NCBI RefSeq assembly: GCF_029278605.1
Contig: NZ_CP119574.1
Coordinates: 558,001-622,000 of the forward strand
DNA length: 64,000 nt
Reading direction: 5' to 3'
Origin: Cupriavidus sp. WKF15
GTDB lineage: Bacteria; Pseudomonadota; Gammaproteobacteria; Burkholderiales; Burkholderiaceae
Both the position numbers and the translations under genes were made by a program. This document shows positions 8,722 to 17,853 of this stretch, one piece after another (the first letter of the stretch is position 1; every line of letters begins with the position of its first letter). The notes beneath the pieces were generated by a model, which saw only the letters and a program-made list of their open reading frames with translations, made no database searches and was not told where the DNA came from.

Positions 8722-10065
8722 ATGATCCCCACAAATCAACACCGCCGCGCCGCGGTGGAGGACGCACTTTACCGGAAGGTCTCGCTACGCGTGATTCCCT
8801 TCCTCTTTGTTGCCTACGTAGTTTCCTTCATTGATCGTATCAATATTGGCTTTGCGCAGTTGCAGATGAAGGGCGATCTCGGGTTCAGCGATGCCGTTTA
8901 CGGGCTGGGAGCGGGGATCTTCTTTATCGGCTATTTCCTCTTCGAAGTGCCCAGTAATCTCCTCCTGCACAGGATCGGTGCCCGCCGAACCTTCGTGCGG
9001 ATCATGGCATGCTGGGGTCTGGTTTCCGCGGGAATGGCGTTCGTTGTGGAACCCTGGCAACTCTATGGGATGCGCTTCCTGTTGGGTCTGTTCGAGGCAG
9101 GCTTCTTCCCAGGGATCGTTCTGTATTTGACCTACTGGTTCCCGTCAAGCCGGCGAGCTGCCGCAACTTCCTGGATGTTCGTGGGCATTGCCGTCGCCGG
9201 CGTCGTGGGGGGAATCGTGTCTGGCGCGATCATCGACCAAACCAATGGACTTCATGGTCTCAGAGGCTGGCAATGGATGTTCATCCTGGAGGGACTTCCT
9301 GCGGTAGTACTTGGGATCGTGGCTTACTGGATGATCGATGACGGTCCGCGCACCGCAGTGTGGCTGACGCCCCAGGAGCGCCATACCCTGCTCGCCAGGC
9401 TCAGCGAAGAAAAAAGTCAAAACACCAACGGTGCAGCAAAGTCCCTGAGGGACGTGCTGAGGGATGCGCGTGTATATCTACTGGCTGCAGTCTATTTCTC
9501 GCTGGTTTGCGGAACGATGGCGATCAGCTTCTGGCTACCCGCCGTGATCAAGGGCGCCGGAGCCAAGACGATCTTCGAGGTCGGCTATCTCAGTGCGATT
9601 CCGTACGGAGTCGGGACATTGGGAATTCTTTTGATTTCCAGACATTCGGACGCAAAGCAGGAGCGACGCTGGCACTATCTCGCCTGTACGGTGGGCGGCG
9701 GCATTGCCTTGTTCGTCCTGGCCTTCTGGACGCATAGCCTGCCCGCTGCGCTGGCGTTGCTTGCCATTGCCGTGACGTTTTCCTTCTCGGCGCTCCCTGT
9801 TTTTTGGACAATTCCGCAACGCTACCTATCCGGCGTTGGCGCGGCAGGGGGAATCGCCGTCATTAGCAGCCTGGGTCAGTTGGGAAGCTTCTTCAGCCCC
9901 ACCATGATTGGCTGGATCAAGGCTACGACGGGCAGTCTCAATAATGGCCTAATCGTCCTGGGCGCGCTGATGATCCTGGGTGGTATTGGCCTGTTTCTGG
10001 CCCTTGGCAATCTGGAGACGACTGGTGCGAAGTCGCCGGACTTGACTGCTGCTGCCGAGACTTGA
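8722..10065 (+). CDS. MFS transporter, anion:cation symporter family
   Basis: 447 residues with about 12 hydrophobic segments. The SFIDRINIGFAQLQM stretch (about 32-46) after helix 1 and the GYFLFEVPSNLLL motif are typical of the ACS family (phthalate, tartrate, nicotinate and hexuronate importers). It is expected in the inner membrane, importing an organic anion with H+ or Na+. The GAGACAGAG stretch upstream of the ATG can serve as ribosome site. Its position in the middle of the catabolic genes suggests it imports the starting substrate. Confidence 0.92.
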   Translation: MIPTNQHRRAAVEDALYRKVSLRVIPFLFVAYVVSFIDRINIGFAQLQMKGDLGFSDAVYGLGAGIFFIGYFLFEVPSNLLLHRIGARRTFVRIMACWGLVSAGMAFVVEPWQLYGMRFLLGLFEAGFFPGIVLYLTYWFPSSRRAAATSWMFVGIAVAGVVGGIVSGAIIDQTNGLHGLRGWQWMFILEGLPAVVLGIVAYWMIDDGPRTAVWLTPQERHTLLARLSEEKSQNTNGAAKSLRDVLRDARVYLLAAVYFSLVCGTMAISFWLPAVIKGAGAKTIFEVGYLSAIPYGVGTLGILLISRHSDAKQERRWHYLACTVGGGIALFVLAFWTHSLPAALALLAIAVTFSFSALPVFWTIPQRYLSGVGAAGGIAVISSLGQLGSFFSPTMIGWIKATTGSLNNGLIVLGALMILGGIGLFLALGNLETTGAKSPDLTAAAET

Positions 10066-10170
10066 ACACCCCATCCGCACGCACAAATGGGCAAGGCACG
10101 CCAGTCAGTAAGCCGGATGCGCGCATACGGTACGCAACCGTCTCCCCAACTCCAATTGTAGGAGCACAAA

Positions 10171-11010
10171 ATGAACATTGAAAATCACGTCACGGCGAAG
10201 ACTCGATATGTAGAGAGTAACGGGATTCGCTACGCCTATCGGTGCTTCGGATCCGACAAGGGTACGCCCCTAATCTTGCTGCAACATTTCCGGGGCGGAA
10301 TGGACAACTGGGACCCGTTGGTAACAGACGGCCTTGCGCAAGGAAGGCAGGTTATCGTCTTTAATAATGCAGGTGTCGCGAGTACGAGCGGTGAGACGCC
10401 GGACACGATTGACGCTATGGCCGATCACGTTGCCATCTTTGTCAAGGCTTTGGAATTGCGGAAGGTGGACGTCCTGGGACTTTCAATCGGCGGTTACGTG
10501 GCCCAAAGCTTTGCCCTGAGGCACGCGGATCTTATCAGACGCCTGGTATTGGTAGGAACGGGCCCTCGGAACGGTGAACCCCCTTCCGATCCTCGCATCA
10601 GGGAAGTCGCGGCGAATGCCGTACCCAGCCTGGAGGACTTCCTTTATCTGTTCTTTGCGCCAACAGAGTCTGGACAGGAAGCCGGAAAAGCCTTCTGGGA
10701 GCGTCGCCACCAACGCAAAGACGCGGACGTCCCCTCGTCGGTTCAGACCATGCAGGCGCAAACGGCAGCAATCATGGAATGGCGCCAGCCTCGTGGAGAA
10801 CGGTATGCAGAATTGAAGAGAATCTTGCATCCGACGCTGGTTGTAAACGGCCAAAACGACATCATGGTGCCAACCATCAACTCGTTTACGCTTCAACAGT
10901 ATATCCCCAACGCTCAACTCATTCTCTACCCGAACGCTGGTCATGGATCGTTGTTTCAGTATCCGCAACTTTTTGTCGAGCATATGAAGCTTTTCCTCGA
11001 AGCGGCCTAA
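10171..11010 (+). CDS. Alpha/beta-fold hydrolase
   Basis: 279 residues, normal length. The nucleophile elbow is GLSIGG (Ser at about residue 110); the likely acid is Asp in NGQNDIMVP (about 230) and the base His in NAGHGSLFQYP (about 257). LLQHFRGGMDNWDP at the N-terminus gives the oxyanion loop. Family members hydrolyse esters, lactones, epoxides or C-C bonds. It is preceded by a good ribosome site (GTAGGAGCACAAA) and followed by a permuted CoA-transferase. The substrate is unknown; 3-oxoadipate enol-lactonase-like activity would fit the PcaIJ context but is speculation. Confidence 0.9.
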   Translation: MNIENHVTAKTRYVESNGIRYAYRCFGSDKGTPLILLQHFRGGMDNWDPLVTDGLAQGRQVIVFNNAGVASTSGETPDTIDAMADHVAIFVKALELRKVDVLGLSIGGYVAQSFALRHADLIRRLVLVGTGPRNGEPPSDPRIREVAANAVPSLEDFLYLFFAPTESGQEAGKAFWERRHQRKDADVPSSVQTMQAQTAAIMEWRQPRGERYAELKRILHPTLVVNGQNDIMVPTINSFTLQQYIPNAQLILYPNAGHGSLFQYPQLFVEHMKLFLEAA

Positions 11011-11149
11011 TCGAATGGCCAATGCCGTCAGGGTTTACTTTTAGCGGGTGCGTTACGGGATAATTTGGCCCCGAGACTGCAACTGATAGAGACTCGCTGA
11101 GTGAAATTTTTGATAATTCACCCCGTAAAACATCATGATAGGAAATGAC

Positions 11150-12640
11150 ATGACCGCCGCTGAGGCTCTGGCGAAGAAGATCCTTTTCAACTATCGGAAC
11201 CCGCTAAAAGAATGTGGTGTGGATTTGCATCAGAATCTGAAGTCGGTTCTGGATCTTTGCAGCGCATCCATCGAGGATATCGGCGGGACGCTCACATTCT
11301 CTGGAGCGGACCCGATTGTAAATAGTCGTCTTCCGTTTGGTGCGATGTCTGCAATCAGCCTGGCGGCGAAAGCGATTCTGGTTGCAAAAATTTGGAAGGA
11401 GCGAACCGGGGAAAGCCAAGACATTCACGTTGATGTCCCGAAAGCTCTACGTCGATTCACTCCGTTCTGGGAAAAGAAATGGGAGCTTGTGAATGGTTTT
11501 CCAGGAAAATCAGATCCGTACAATCCATTCTTCGCAATGCCTGTTATGCATCAAACGAAGGACAATAAATGGATAATGCCATTGAATATTTATCCTTCGA
11601 TCAGGCAAAGGGCGATCGGTCTATTGGGCGGCGGTGGAGATCCGGCCTCAATTGCTAGAGCGATCAAAAAATGGAATGGCGAAGATCTTGAGAATGCGGC
11701 CAGTGACGCAGGCGTTGTCATGGCACTCGGCCGCCGGATCGAAGAGGTCGTTAAGCTGGACGCATTTCTAGAATCAGTGGGCTTGATGCCGCTAATAGAA
11801 ATTGAAAAGGTGGCAGATGGCGACCCTATCCCTTTCAAACCGAACGCGAAGACGCCGTTGGATGGCGTTCGAGCTTTGGGCACATCTCATGTGATCGCCG
11901 GGCCTTCAATTGGCAGGAGCCTCGCATTACACGGTGCCGACGTGTTGAATATTTTCCGTCCGTCAAATGTCGAGTTGGACGTATTTCAATATACCTCACA
12001 TGTCGGAGTGCGGACTGCAAAAATGGAACTGCAGGAAGATGGCCATCGAAACGGGTTTTATGAGCTTGTTTCGGGAGCTGATATTTATTTCAACAACCAT
12101 CGACCGGGTTGGCGTGAAAGGTTTGGGATATCGAATTCAGATTTAAGGGAACGCAATCCCAACATTATCGATGTCGATATCTTCTACGCAGGAGAGGCGG
12201 GCCCCTGGTCGAATCGACCGGGGTTTGATGTCTCGGCTGGCTTGGCGTGGGGCCTGAACAATATCGAAGGGACAGACGACAGGCCAGAGCACCCTCCCCA
12301 CGTAGTGATATGTGACTATCCAGCCGGGTGGCTAGCTGCGACGGGTGCCATGGCTGCTCTGTATCGGCGATCCCAAGAAGGTGGTAGTTATCGCGTCAAG
12401 GTTTCCTTGGGTCGGGTTGCGCTGTGGCTTCCAGAAATGGGGGTGTTCGATCGCGATTTTGCGAAGTCAATGGCGGGATCAAAGGATGGCCATATTTATC
12501 CGGACCCGGAGCAATTTACTGTTAGCACTCCGTTGGGACAGTACACTGGAGTAACGGAAATGGTTGAGATGTCTAAAACGCCTGGCCATTACCAACATCC
12601 GCTGACTCCGATAGGGTCCTGGGAGCCAAGCTGGCTGTAA
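11150..12640 (+). CDS. Family III CoA-transferase-like protein with permuted domain order
   Basis: 496 residues. The motif that normally opens CaiB/BaiF enzymes (LDGVRALGTSHVIAGPSIG then GADVLNIF) appears only at about residues 236-269. The first ~230 residues instead resemble the C-terminal half of the fold (a VDVPKALRRF strand and a later helical part with R-R-I-E-E-V-V-K-L). A possible catalytic Asp lies in VICDYPAGWLAA (about residue 390). This looks like a circular permutation, or a fusion of half-domains. The DNA is visibly more AT-rich than its neighbours, which suggests separate acquisition. The ATG at 11150 has GGAA five bases upstream and is preferred over the ATG at 11135. Confidence 0.8.
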   Translation: MTAAEALAKKILFNYRNPLKECGVDLHQNLKSVLDLCSASIEDIGGTLTFSGADPIVNSRLPFGAMSAISLAAKAILVAKIWKERTGESQDIHVDVPKALRRFTPFWEKKWELVNGFPGKSDPYNPFFAMPVMHQTKDNKWIMPLNIYPSIRQRAIGLLGGGGDPASIARAIKKWNGEDLENAASDAGVVMALGRRIEEVVKLDAFLESVGLMPLIEIEKVADGDPIPFKPNAKTPLDGVRALGTSHVIAGPSIGRSLALHGADVLNIFRPSNVELDVFQYTSHVGVRTAKMELQEDGHRNGFYELVSGADIYFNNHRPGWRERFGISNSDLRERNPNIIDVDIFYAGEAGPWSNRPGFDVSAGLAWGLNNIEGTDDRPEHPPHVVICDYPAGWLAATGAMAALYRRSQEGGSYRVKVSLGRVALWLPEMGVFDRDFAKSMAGSKDGHIYPDPEQFTVSTPLGQYTGVTEMVEMSKTPGHYQHPLTPIGSWEPSWL

Positions 12641-12859
12641 CTCGACGGACGCCTTGCCAGTTGCCTGTCCCATTCTTCCGGTGAGGTATGGCCGATGCCA
12701 TCGCGCATTGGGATGCCTTCGCCCTTGAATACGCCGTCTGCGCACGCGGTGGGACAGTAATCGCAGTGCGTACCACAGGCGCCTCCCTTGCCGGACCTTT
12801 CCGCTATTGGGCGCCAGTTCCGATACTCGAAGGCAAAGAGAAATTATCGAGTGATTGAG

Positions 12860-13432
12860 ATGAGGGTCACAAGGGAAAAAGCAGCGCAGAACCGGGATGA
12901 CGTGCTGAACAAGGCATCAGAGTTGCTTCGGGCGCGGGGACCGGATGGCGTGGGCATTGCGGACTTGATGCGCAGCGTCGGGCTGACTCCCGGCGGATTT
13001 TACGGTGCATTCGGCTCCAAAGCTGGGCTGATCGCGGAGGCAAGTGTTCGCGCGCTGGAAAAAAACGTTGAGTACTGGAAGCAGTTCAATCCGGCGAGCT
13101 TTGCTCAGGAAGTGCCGCGGAGAATGGCTGAGTATCTCGATGCATCGTTCCGTGATGGCCCGGCACATGGTTGCCTTGTTTCCGCACTGGGCCCCGAACT
13201 GTCAAGACAAGGTGAGCAGACACGGCATCTTGTCACAGAGGGCGTCAAGCAATTGCTCGATGTGCTCGAACACCGCATGCCCGCGAAGCTGTTGGCGCAG
13301 CGACGTGCGCAAGCCATAGCCGCCTATGCAGCCACAGTAGGAGCGCTTGTTCTGGTGCGTCTCGTCGACGACGAGGCGTTAGCGAGTGAAATTCGAGACG
13401 CGGTCGCCAATGCAATGCCTTCCCCTCAATAG
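12860..13432 (+). CDS. TetR-family transcriptional regulator
   Basis: 190 residues. The N-terminal helix-turn-helix is clear: GVGIADLMRSVGLTPGGFYGAFGSKAGLIAEA (given in part here; about residues 30-60), matching the TetR subgroup that often controls reductases and short-chain dehydrogenases. The C-terminal domain is helical and ligand-binding. The ATG at 12860 gives the usual short basic lead (MRVTREKAAQNR); a longer frame to 12788 lacks family features. It lies directly upstream of an Old Yellow Enzyme gene on the same strand and probably regulates it. Confidence 0.9.
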   Translation: MRVTREKAAQNRDDVLNKASELLRARGPDGVGIADLMRSVGLTPGGFYGAFGSKAGLIAEASVRALEKNVEYWKQFNPASFAQEVPRRMAEYLDASFRDGPAHGCLVSALGPELSRQGEQTRHLVTEGVKQLLDVLEHRMPAKLLAQRRAQAIAAYAATVGALVLVRLVDDEALASEIRDAVANAMPSPQ

Positions 13433-13530
13433 ATGAACGGGTGTCTCTGAAGGAGCCCGACAGCCGTCATGGGCGGAAAGCCGGTTGCCTTTCTTTCGTA
13501 GCCTGCAATTGCACGCTTAGGATTAGTCAG

Positions 13531-14640
13531 ATGTCATTGCCTTCACTTTTTTCGCCAATTCAAGTCGGGCGTAATGAGCTCGCTCACCGGGTGGTCATGG
13601 CACCGCTAACGCGGATGCGCGCAGGGCCGGGCAACGTGCCCAACGATCTGGCGCCGGCGTATTACGGCCAGCGCGCTACGGGTGGTGGCTTAATCATCGC
13701 CGAAGCGACCCAAGTCACACCCTCTGGCCAGGGCTATCCCGCAACACCCGGAATCCACTCCGCCGCGCAGGTGGAAGGCTGGAAGAAGGTAACGGATGCA
13801 GTCCATGCAAAGGGAGGGCTCATCTTCCTACAACTCTGGCACACCGGCCGATCGTCCCATTCGAGCTTCCAGCCAAATGGCGAGTTGCCCGTCGCGCCTT
13901 CCGCGATCGCCATCGAAGGTCATTCGGCATTGACGCCGGAGTGGAAGAGGGTGCCGTACGAGACGCCGCGCGCGCTTGAACTTGCGGAGATTCCGAAGCT
14001 CATCGAGAGCTATCGTGAAGGCGCGCGAAATGCAATGACTGCAGGATTTGACGGCGTAGAACTGCACAGCGCCAACGGCTACTTGATCGAACAGTTCTTG
14101 CACAGCCGATCCAACCGTCGGACGGATAGCTATGGCGGGTCAATTGAAAACCGGGCGCGGTTGCTCCTTGAGGTAACGGTGGCGCTGATCGAAATTTGGG
14201 GCGCCGATCGCGTCGGTGTTCGACTGTCGCCGTTCGGCACGTACAACGATGTCGGTGACGACGATCCGATTGCCCTTTATAGCTATGTCCTCACTCAGCT
14301 TGGCGAGCTTGGTATTGCCTACGCTCACCTGATCGAAGCACGTGATGGCGCGGGGATGGAAATCGATGCCCCGCAGGCAGTGGACCAGCTCAGGCCCTTC
14401 TGGCACAAGACCTTGATCGTTGCGGGAGGCTTCACGGCCGAGTCGGCGGATGACGCGATCCGCTCGGGTCGCGCCGATGCGGTGGCCTTTGGAAGGCAGT
14501 TCATCGCCAACCCGGACCTGCCTCACCGGCTTAAGGTGGGCGCTTCGCTGAATGCCTATGACCGTTCGACGTTCTACGGTGGGGGCGCCGCAGGTTACAT
14601 CGACTATCCAGCGCTGGAGACGGCACGCGCGGCAGAGTGA
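13531..14640 (+). CDS. NADH:flavin oxidoreductase, Old Yellow Enzyme family
   Basis: 369 residues, full length for NemA/OYE-like FMN-dependent ene-reductases, which reduce alpha,beta-unsaturated carbonyls, nitroesters and maleimides. Seen: VMAPLTRMRAGPGNVP (about 20-35), LQLWHTGRSS (about 97-106), HSANGYLIEQFLHSRSN with RTDSYGGSIENRARLLLEV after it, and a C-terminal FMN phosphate segment GGFTAESADDAI then VAFGRQFIANPDLP. The ATG at 13531 was chosen because the family begins with the short LFSPIQVG lead. Upstream is a TetR regulator, a common NemR-NemA-like arrangement. Confidence 0.93.
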   Translation: MSLPSLFSPIQVGRNELAHRVVMAPLTRMRAGPGNVPNDLAPAYYGQRATGGGLIIAEATQVTPSGQGYPATPGIHSAAQVEGWKKVTDAVHAKGGLIFLQLWHTGRSSHSSFQPNGELPVAPSAIAIEGHSALTPEWKRVPYETPRALELAEIPKLIESYREGARNAMTAGFDGVELHSANGYLIEQFLHSRSNRRTDSYGGSIENRARLLLEVTVALIEIWGADRVGVRLSPFGTYNDVGDDDPIALYSYVLTQLGELGIAYAHLIEARDGAGMEIDAPQAVDQLRPFWHKTLIVAGGFTAESADDAIRSGRADAVAFGRQFIANPDLPHRLKVGASLNAYDRSTFYGGGAAGYIDYPALETARAAE

Positions 14641-14708
14641 CCGCCGGGCCCGAACTGGGGCCTTGACTCGCAAGCCAGCAACAATTCCCAATGACCCAGG
14701 AGTACCGA

Positions 14709-15371
14709 ATGCATGTAGCTCTACTGGCATCCACAGGCCGTGCAGGCCGAACCATCCTCGATGAGCTCGTTCGGCGCGGCCATCATGTCACGGCAGTGGC
14801 GCGAAACCTGGACAAGCTTCCTGAGGGCCTTCCCGAAACTGTCACGGCGGTGCAGGACGGCCTGACGAGCGTCGACCGCATCGCGGAAATTATTCGCGGA
14901 GCGGATGCGGTGGTGAGCGCCTTTGGTCCATCGAGCAGTGATCCGCGCTATTCGACGGATATTAGCTATACGGATCAAATGGTCAGTGTTACCGAGCGAC
15001 TGATTGCCGCGGTTCGCGAGGCCGATGCACCTCGCCTGATTGTGGTGGGAGGAGCCGGATCCCTTGAGTTCTCTCCCGGCGTGACTGTACTTAAGTCTGG
15101 CTATTGGCCGGAGCCTTACGTCAACATCGCCACTTCTCACATGAAGGCCTTTGCCGCGCTGCGGGCATCCGACATCAACTGGACATACTTCAGCCCGCCC
15201 ATGTTGATCACCCCTGGTGAGCGAACCGGTCAGTTCCGCCTGGGGGGCGACAGCCTTATCAAGGATGCGGAGGGGAAAAGCCTGATCTCGTTCGAAGACT
15301 ATGCGGTCGCGCTGGTCGACGAACTCGAAAAGCCAGCGCACGAGCGCGCCCGCTTCACCGCCGGCTACTAA
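14709..15371 (+). CDS. NAD(P)-binding atypical short-chain reductase (NmrA/SDR-like)
   Basis: 220 residues. The dinucleotide-binding Rossmann start is VALLASTGRAGRTILDELVRR, a G-R-A-G variant of the GxxGxxG loop, followed by VTAVARN. The middle carries VVSAFGPSS and LIVVGGAGSLE. Such proteins are NAD(P)H-binding quinone reductases or regulators. AGGAG at 14698-14702 with six bases of spacing fixes the start at 14709 rather than 14691. It follows the Old Yellow Enzyme by 68 bases, so the TetR-OYE-SDR group is probably one electrophile-response unit. Confidence 0.85.
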   Translation: MHVALLASTGRAGRTILDELVRRGHHVTAVARNLDKLPEGLPETVTAVQDGLTSVDRIAEIIRGADAVVSAFGPSSSDPRYSTDISYTDQMVSVTERLIAAVREADAPRLIVVGGAGSLEFSPGVTVLKSGYWPEPYVNIATSHMKAFAALRASDINWTYFSPPMLITPGERTGQFRLGGDSLIKDAEGKSLISFEDYAVALVDELEKPAHERARFTAGY

Positions 15372-15451
15372 CAGCGTTCTGGTACTGGCGAATCCCGATG
15401 GCTGCCGCAGCCTAGCCGGTCAGGTATTCATCCCAACCTGGAACAACAAAC

Positions 15452-16453
15452 ATGCGTATTCGATTTATCAATCGGATGGCCCACTCCCGGCGTCGAGCCA
15501 TCCTGGGCCTGGCCGCCATGCCGCTGGTGGTCGCGAGCGCCTTCGCGCAAGACTGGCCCAGCAAGCCCATCAAGCTGATCGTGCCGTTCCCGCCGGGCGG
15601 TCCCACGGATACTGCATCGCGCATCGTGGCACAGAAACTGGGCGAGGCGCTCAAACAGCCGGTGGTGGTGGAAAACCGGGCTGGCGCATCAGGCTCCACC
15701 GCCGCCTCGCAGGTGGCCAGGGGCACGCCCGACGGCTACACGCTGATGATGCTGGCCATGCCTACGCTGTTAGCGCCGCATTTGTATAAGAGGGCGGGAT
15801 ATGACACCACCAAGGACTTCACGCCCGTTGCGACCATTTATGACCTGCCGATCGTGATGGTGGTCAACCCGACGGCGCTGCCCAACGTGACGGATCTGTC
15901 CAAGCTGATCGCGCAGGCCAAGGGCCAGCCTGGCAAGCTCAATTACACCAGTGCGGGCGCGGGCAGCTTCGGCCACCTGAGCATGGAACTGCTCAAGCAG
16001 ATCGGCGGATTTGACATGCAGCACGTGCCATACAAGGGCGCCGCGCCCGCGATCAGCGACACCCTCGGTGGGCAGGTGCCCGTGATGTACGCCGACCTAA
16101 TTGGCGCACTGCCGCACATCCAGGCAGGGAAGCTGCGTGCGATCGCGATCGGCTCGCCGCAGCGCGTGAGTATCCTGCCCGATGTCAAGACCATTGCCGA
16201 GCAGGGCTTCCCGGGCTACGACGCGGTGTCCTGGGGCGGCCTGTTGGCGCCGCCGGGAACGCCCAAAGAGGTGGTGGACCGCATCTCCGGCGAGGTCGGC
16301 AAGATCCTGGCCAACAAGGATGTCCAGAACAAGCTGCTGAAGGCCGGGGCCATCGCCAACTTCCAGCCGCCAGCGCAGATGAGCCAGCGCATCGGCCAGG
16401 ACTACGCCAAGTGGGGCAAGGTGATCCGCGACAAGGGTATCGCGGCCGAGTAA
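15452..16453 (+). CDS. Bug-family (TctC-like) periplasmic solute-binding protein
   Basis: 333 residues. A signal peptide with an Arg-rich start (about residues 1-32, cut after SAFAQ) precedes the classical Bug opening DWPSKPIKLIVPFPPGGPTD. NYTSAGAGSFGHLSMELLKQ and VPYKGAAPAISDTLGGQV follow, the ligand-binding loops of the tripartite tricarboxylate receptor family. These orphan receptors are greatly expanded in Burkholderiales and usually bind carboxylates. No TctA/TctB membrane partners are present nearby, so it is either an orphan receptor or works with distant subunits. Confidence 0.93.
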   Translation: MRIRFINRMAHSRRRAILGLAAMPLVVASAFAQDWPSKPIKLIVPFPPGGPTDTASRIVAQKLGEALKQPVVVENRAGASGSTAASQVARGTPDGYTLMMLAMPTLLAPHLYKRAGYDTTKDFTPVATIYDLPIVMVVNPTALPNVTDLSKLIAQAKGQPGKLNYTSAGAGSFGHLSMELLKQIGGFDMQHVPYKGAAPAISDTLGGQVPVMYADLIGALPHIQAGKLRAIAIGSPQRVSILPDVKTIAEQGFPGYDAVSWGGLLAPPGTPKEVVDRISGEVGKILANKDVQNKLLKAGAIANFQPPAQMSQRIGQDYAKWGKVIRDKGIAAE

Positions 16454-16588
16454 GACGCTGGCGGTACCGACGTTACCTTGGGGTACTACAAAAGCGATTG
16501 CGCGGCGGTGGATCTTGGTGATTCTTCCACGCGTTAAGTGATGAGTACCGTCGTATATGCGCACGCAATCTGATAAAGGATGTCAACG

Positions 16589-17089
16589 ATGCGTTATCTT
16601 TCGTTACCCCACGGCGTGGGCGAAGTCGATTCCTACGTGGGCAGGCCGGCGGCGGAAAGGCGCTGCTCGGTGGCAGAGGCGACGCGAGTGGTCGGCGACC
16701 GATGGGCGATCCTTGTCATGCGCGAAGCGTTCTACGGGCGTTCCCGTTTCGAGGAATTCGAAAGATCGCTTGGCGTCGCGTCAAATGTCCTGAGCGGACG
16801 TCTCAAGTCGCTTGTCGGCGCAGGCCTGCTGGAACGTCGGGCGAGTGTCGAGGCAAAGCGGCCTAGCTACCACCTGACGGAGAAGGGACGCGCCTTCTTC
16901 CCGGTCTACTTGGCGCTCAAGTGCTGGGCAGACGACTGGTCGAGTAGCCAGGAAGGCGTCGTGACGGAGACGGGAACGCCGAGCAGCACCGGGTTCGCCT
17001 CCGCGGCTGCCATCCGTGCAGGCAGAGAAGGGGTGCGCGCAGGCGCTCGCTTCGTTGGGACGGGCGACCGTGGCCACGCGGCGAAGTGA
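16589..17089 (+). CDS. HxlR-family winged-helix transcriptional regulator
   Basis: 166 residues. The HxlR hallmark RRCSVAEATRVVGDRWAIL (about 25-43) carries the conserved N-terminal Cys, followed by REAFYGRSRFEEFERSLG and LSGRLKSLVGAGLLERR of the winged helix. HxlR proteins often sense electrophiles or oxidants through this Cys. AAAGGA at 16575-16580 is eight bases before the ATG at 16589, so that start was preferred to the one at 16580. It may regulate the Ohr-like gene 276 bases downstream (inference). Confidence 0.9.
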   Translation: MRYLSLPHGVGEVDSYVGRPAAERRCSVAEATRVVGDRWAILVMREAFYGRSRFEEFERSLGVASNVLSGRLKSLVGAGLLERRASVEAKRPSYHLTEKGRAFFPVYLALKCWADDWSSSQEGVVTETGTPSSTGFASAAAIRAGREGVRAGARFVGTGDRGHAAK

Positions 17090-17365
17090 CGAACCTTCCG
17101 CGTTGCGCGGCAGCAGGGAGTGACCACGAGCTCATCCGAGCGAGCGGCACGAACCGTTGTCCGGCCATGCGAAAAGGGGCGGTTAAATCGCGTTTCTGTC
17201 GTCGCGCAGGTGATCGTTCCGGAGCATTATTATGGGCATCACGGATTCCATCGCCCATCGCGGTTGTCTGCCTTCGCGGTTTATGTCCTGAATCGCGCCA
17301 TGTCTGTCATTTGAGTGGCGACGTCAAGCGCCAATCATTAGTAAGACCCAATCAAGGAGATCATC

Positions 17366-17791
17366 ATGATCCAAGTCGACAAAGTTCTTTACATCGGCAA
17401 GACCCACACCACGGGTGGACGCGACGGCGCGGCCCGCAGCGCGGATGGGCGCCTCGACGTCAAGCTGTCGCCCCCTGGTGGCGCAGGCAGTGGAACCAAT
17501 CCGGAACAACTATTTGCCGCTGGCTGGTCGGCCTGCTTCATCGGCGCGATCGGCCTCGCCGCCCGCGCGAGAGGCGTGACGCTGCCGCCTGACCTGGCGG
17601 TCAACGCCGAAGTGGATCTGGGCATGGCAGGCGAAGCCTTCCTCCTGCAGGCTCGCCTGAACGTCAGCATGCCCGACATCGACGCGGCGACTGCAAGAGC
17701 GCTGGTGGATGCGGCTCACCAGACCTGCCCCTATTCGAAGGCCACTCGCGGCAATATCGGCGTGGAGATCAACGTGGTGCAAGCCGCTTGA
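17366..17791 (+). CDS. Ohr/OsmC-type organic hydroperoxide resistance protein
   Basis: 141 residues, full length for the Ohr subfamily of thiol peroxidases that reduce organic hydroperoxides with lipoyl proteins as reductant. The two redox-active cysteines are Cys57 in GWSACF and Cys121 in HQTCPYSKATRG. The N-terminal GGRDGAARSADGRLDVKLSPPGG segment (quoted only to show type; about 18-39) is typical. AAGGAGATCATC precedes the ATG. The upstream HxlR regulator has a Cys suited to sensing the same stress. Confidence 0.93.
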   Translation: MIQVDKVLYIGKTHTTGGRDGAARSADGRLDVKLSPPGGAGSGTNPEQLFAAGWSACFIGAIGLAARARGVTLPPDLAVNAEVDLGMAGEAFLLQARLNVSMPDIDAATARALVDAAHQTCPYSKATRGNIGVEINVVQAA

Positions 17792-17853
17792 CCTTTGCCG
17801 GCCAACTCGTCATTCCAATGTCACCACCGATTCATGCGCTTAAGGAAAGCTCG

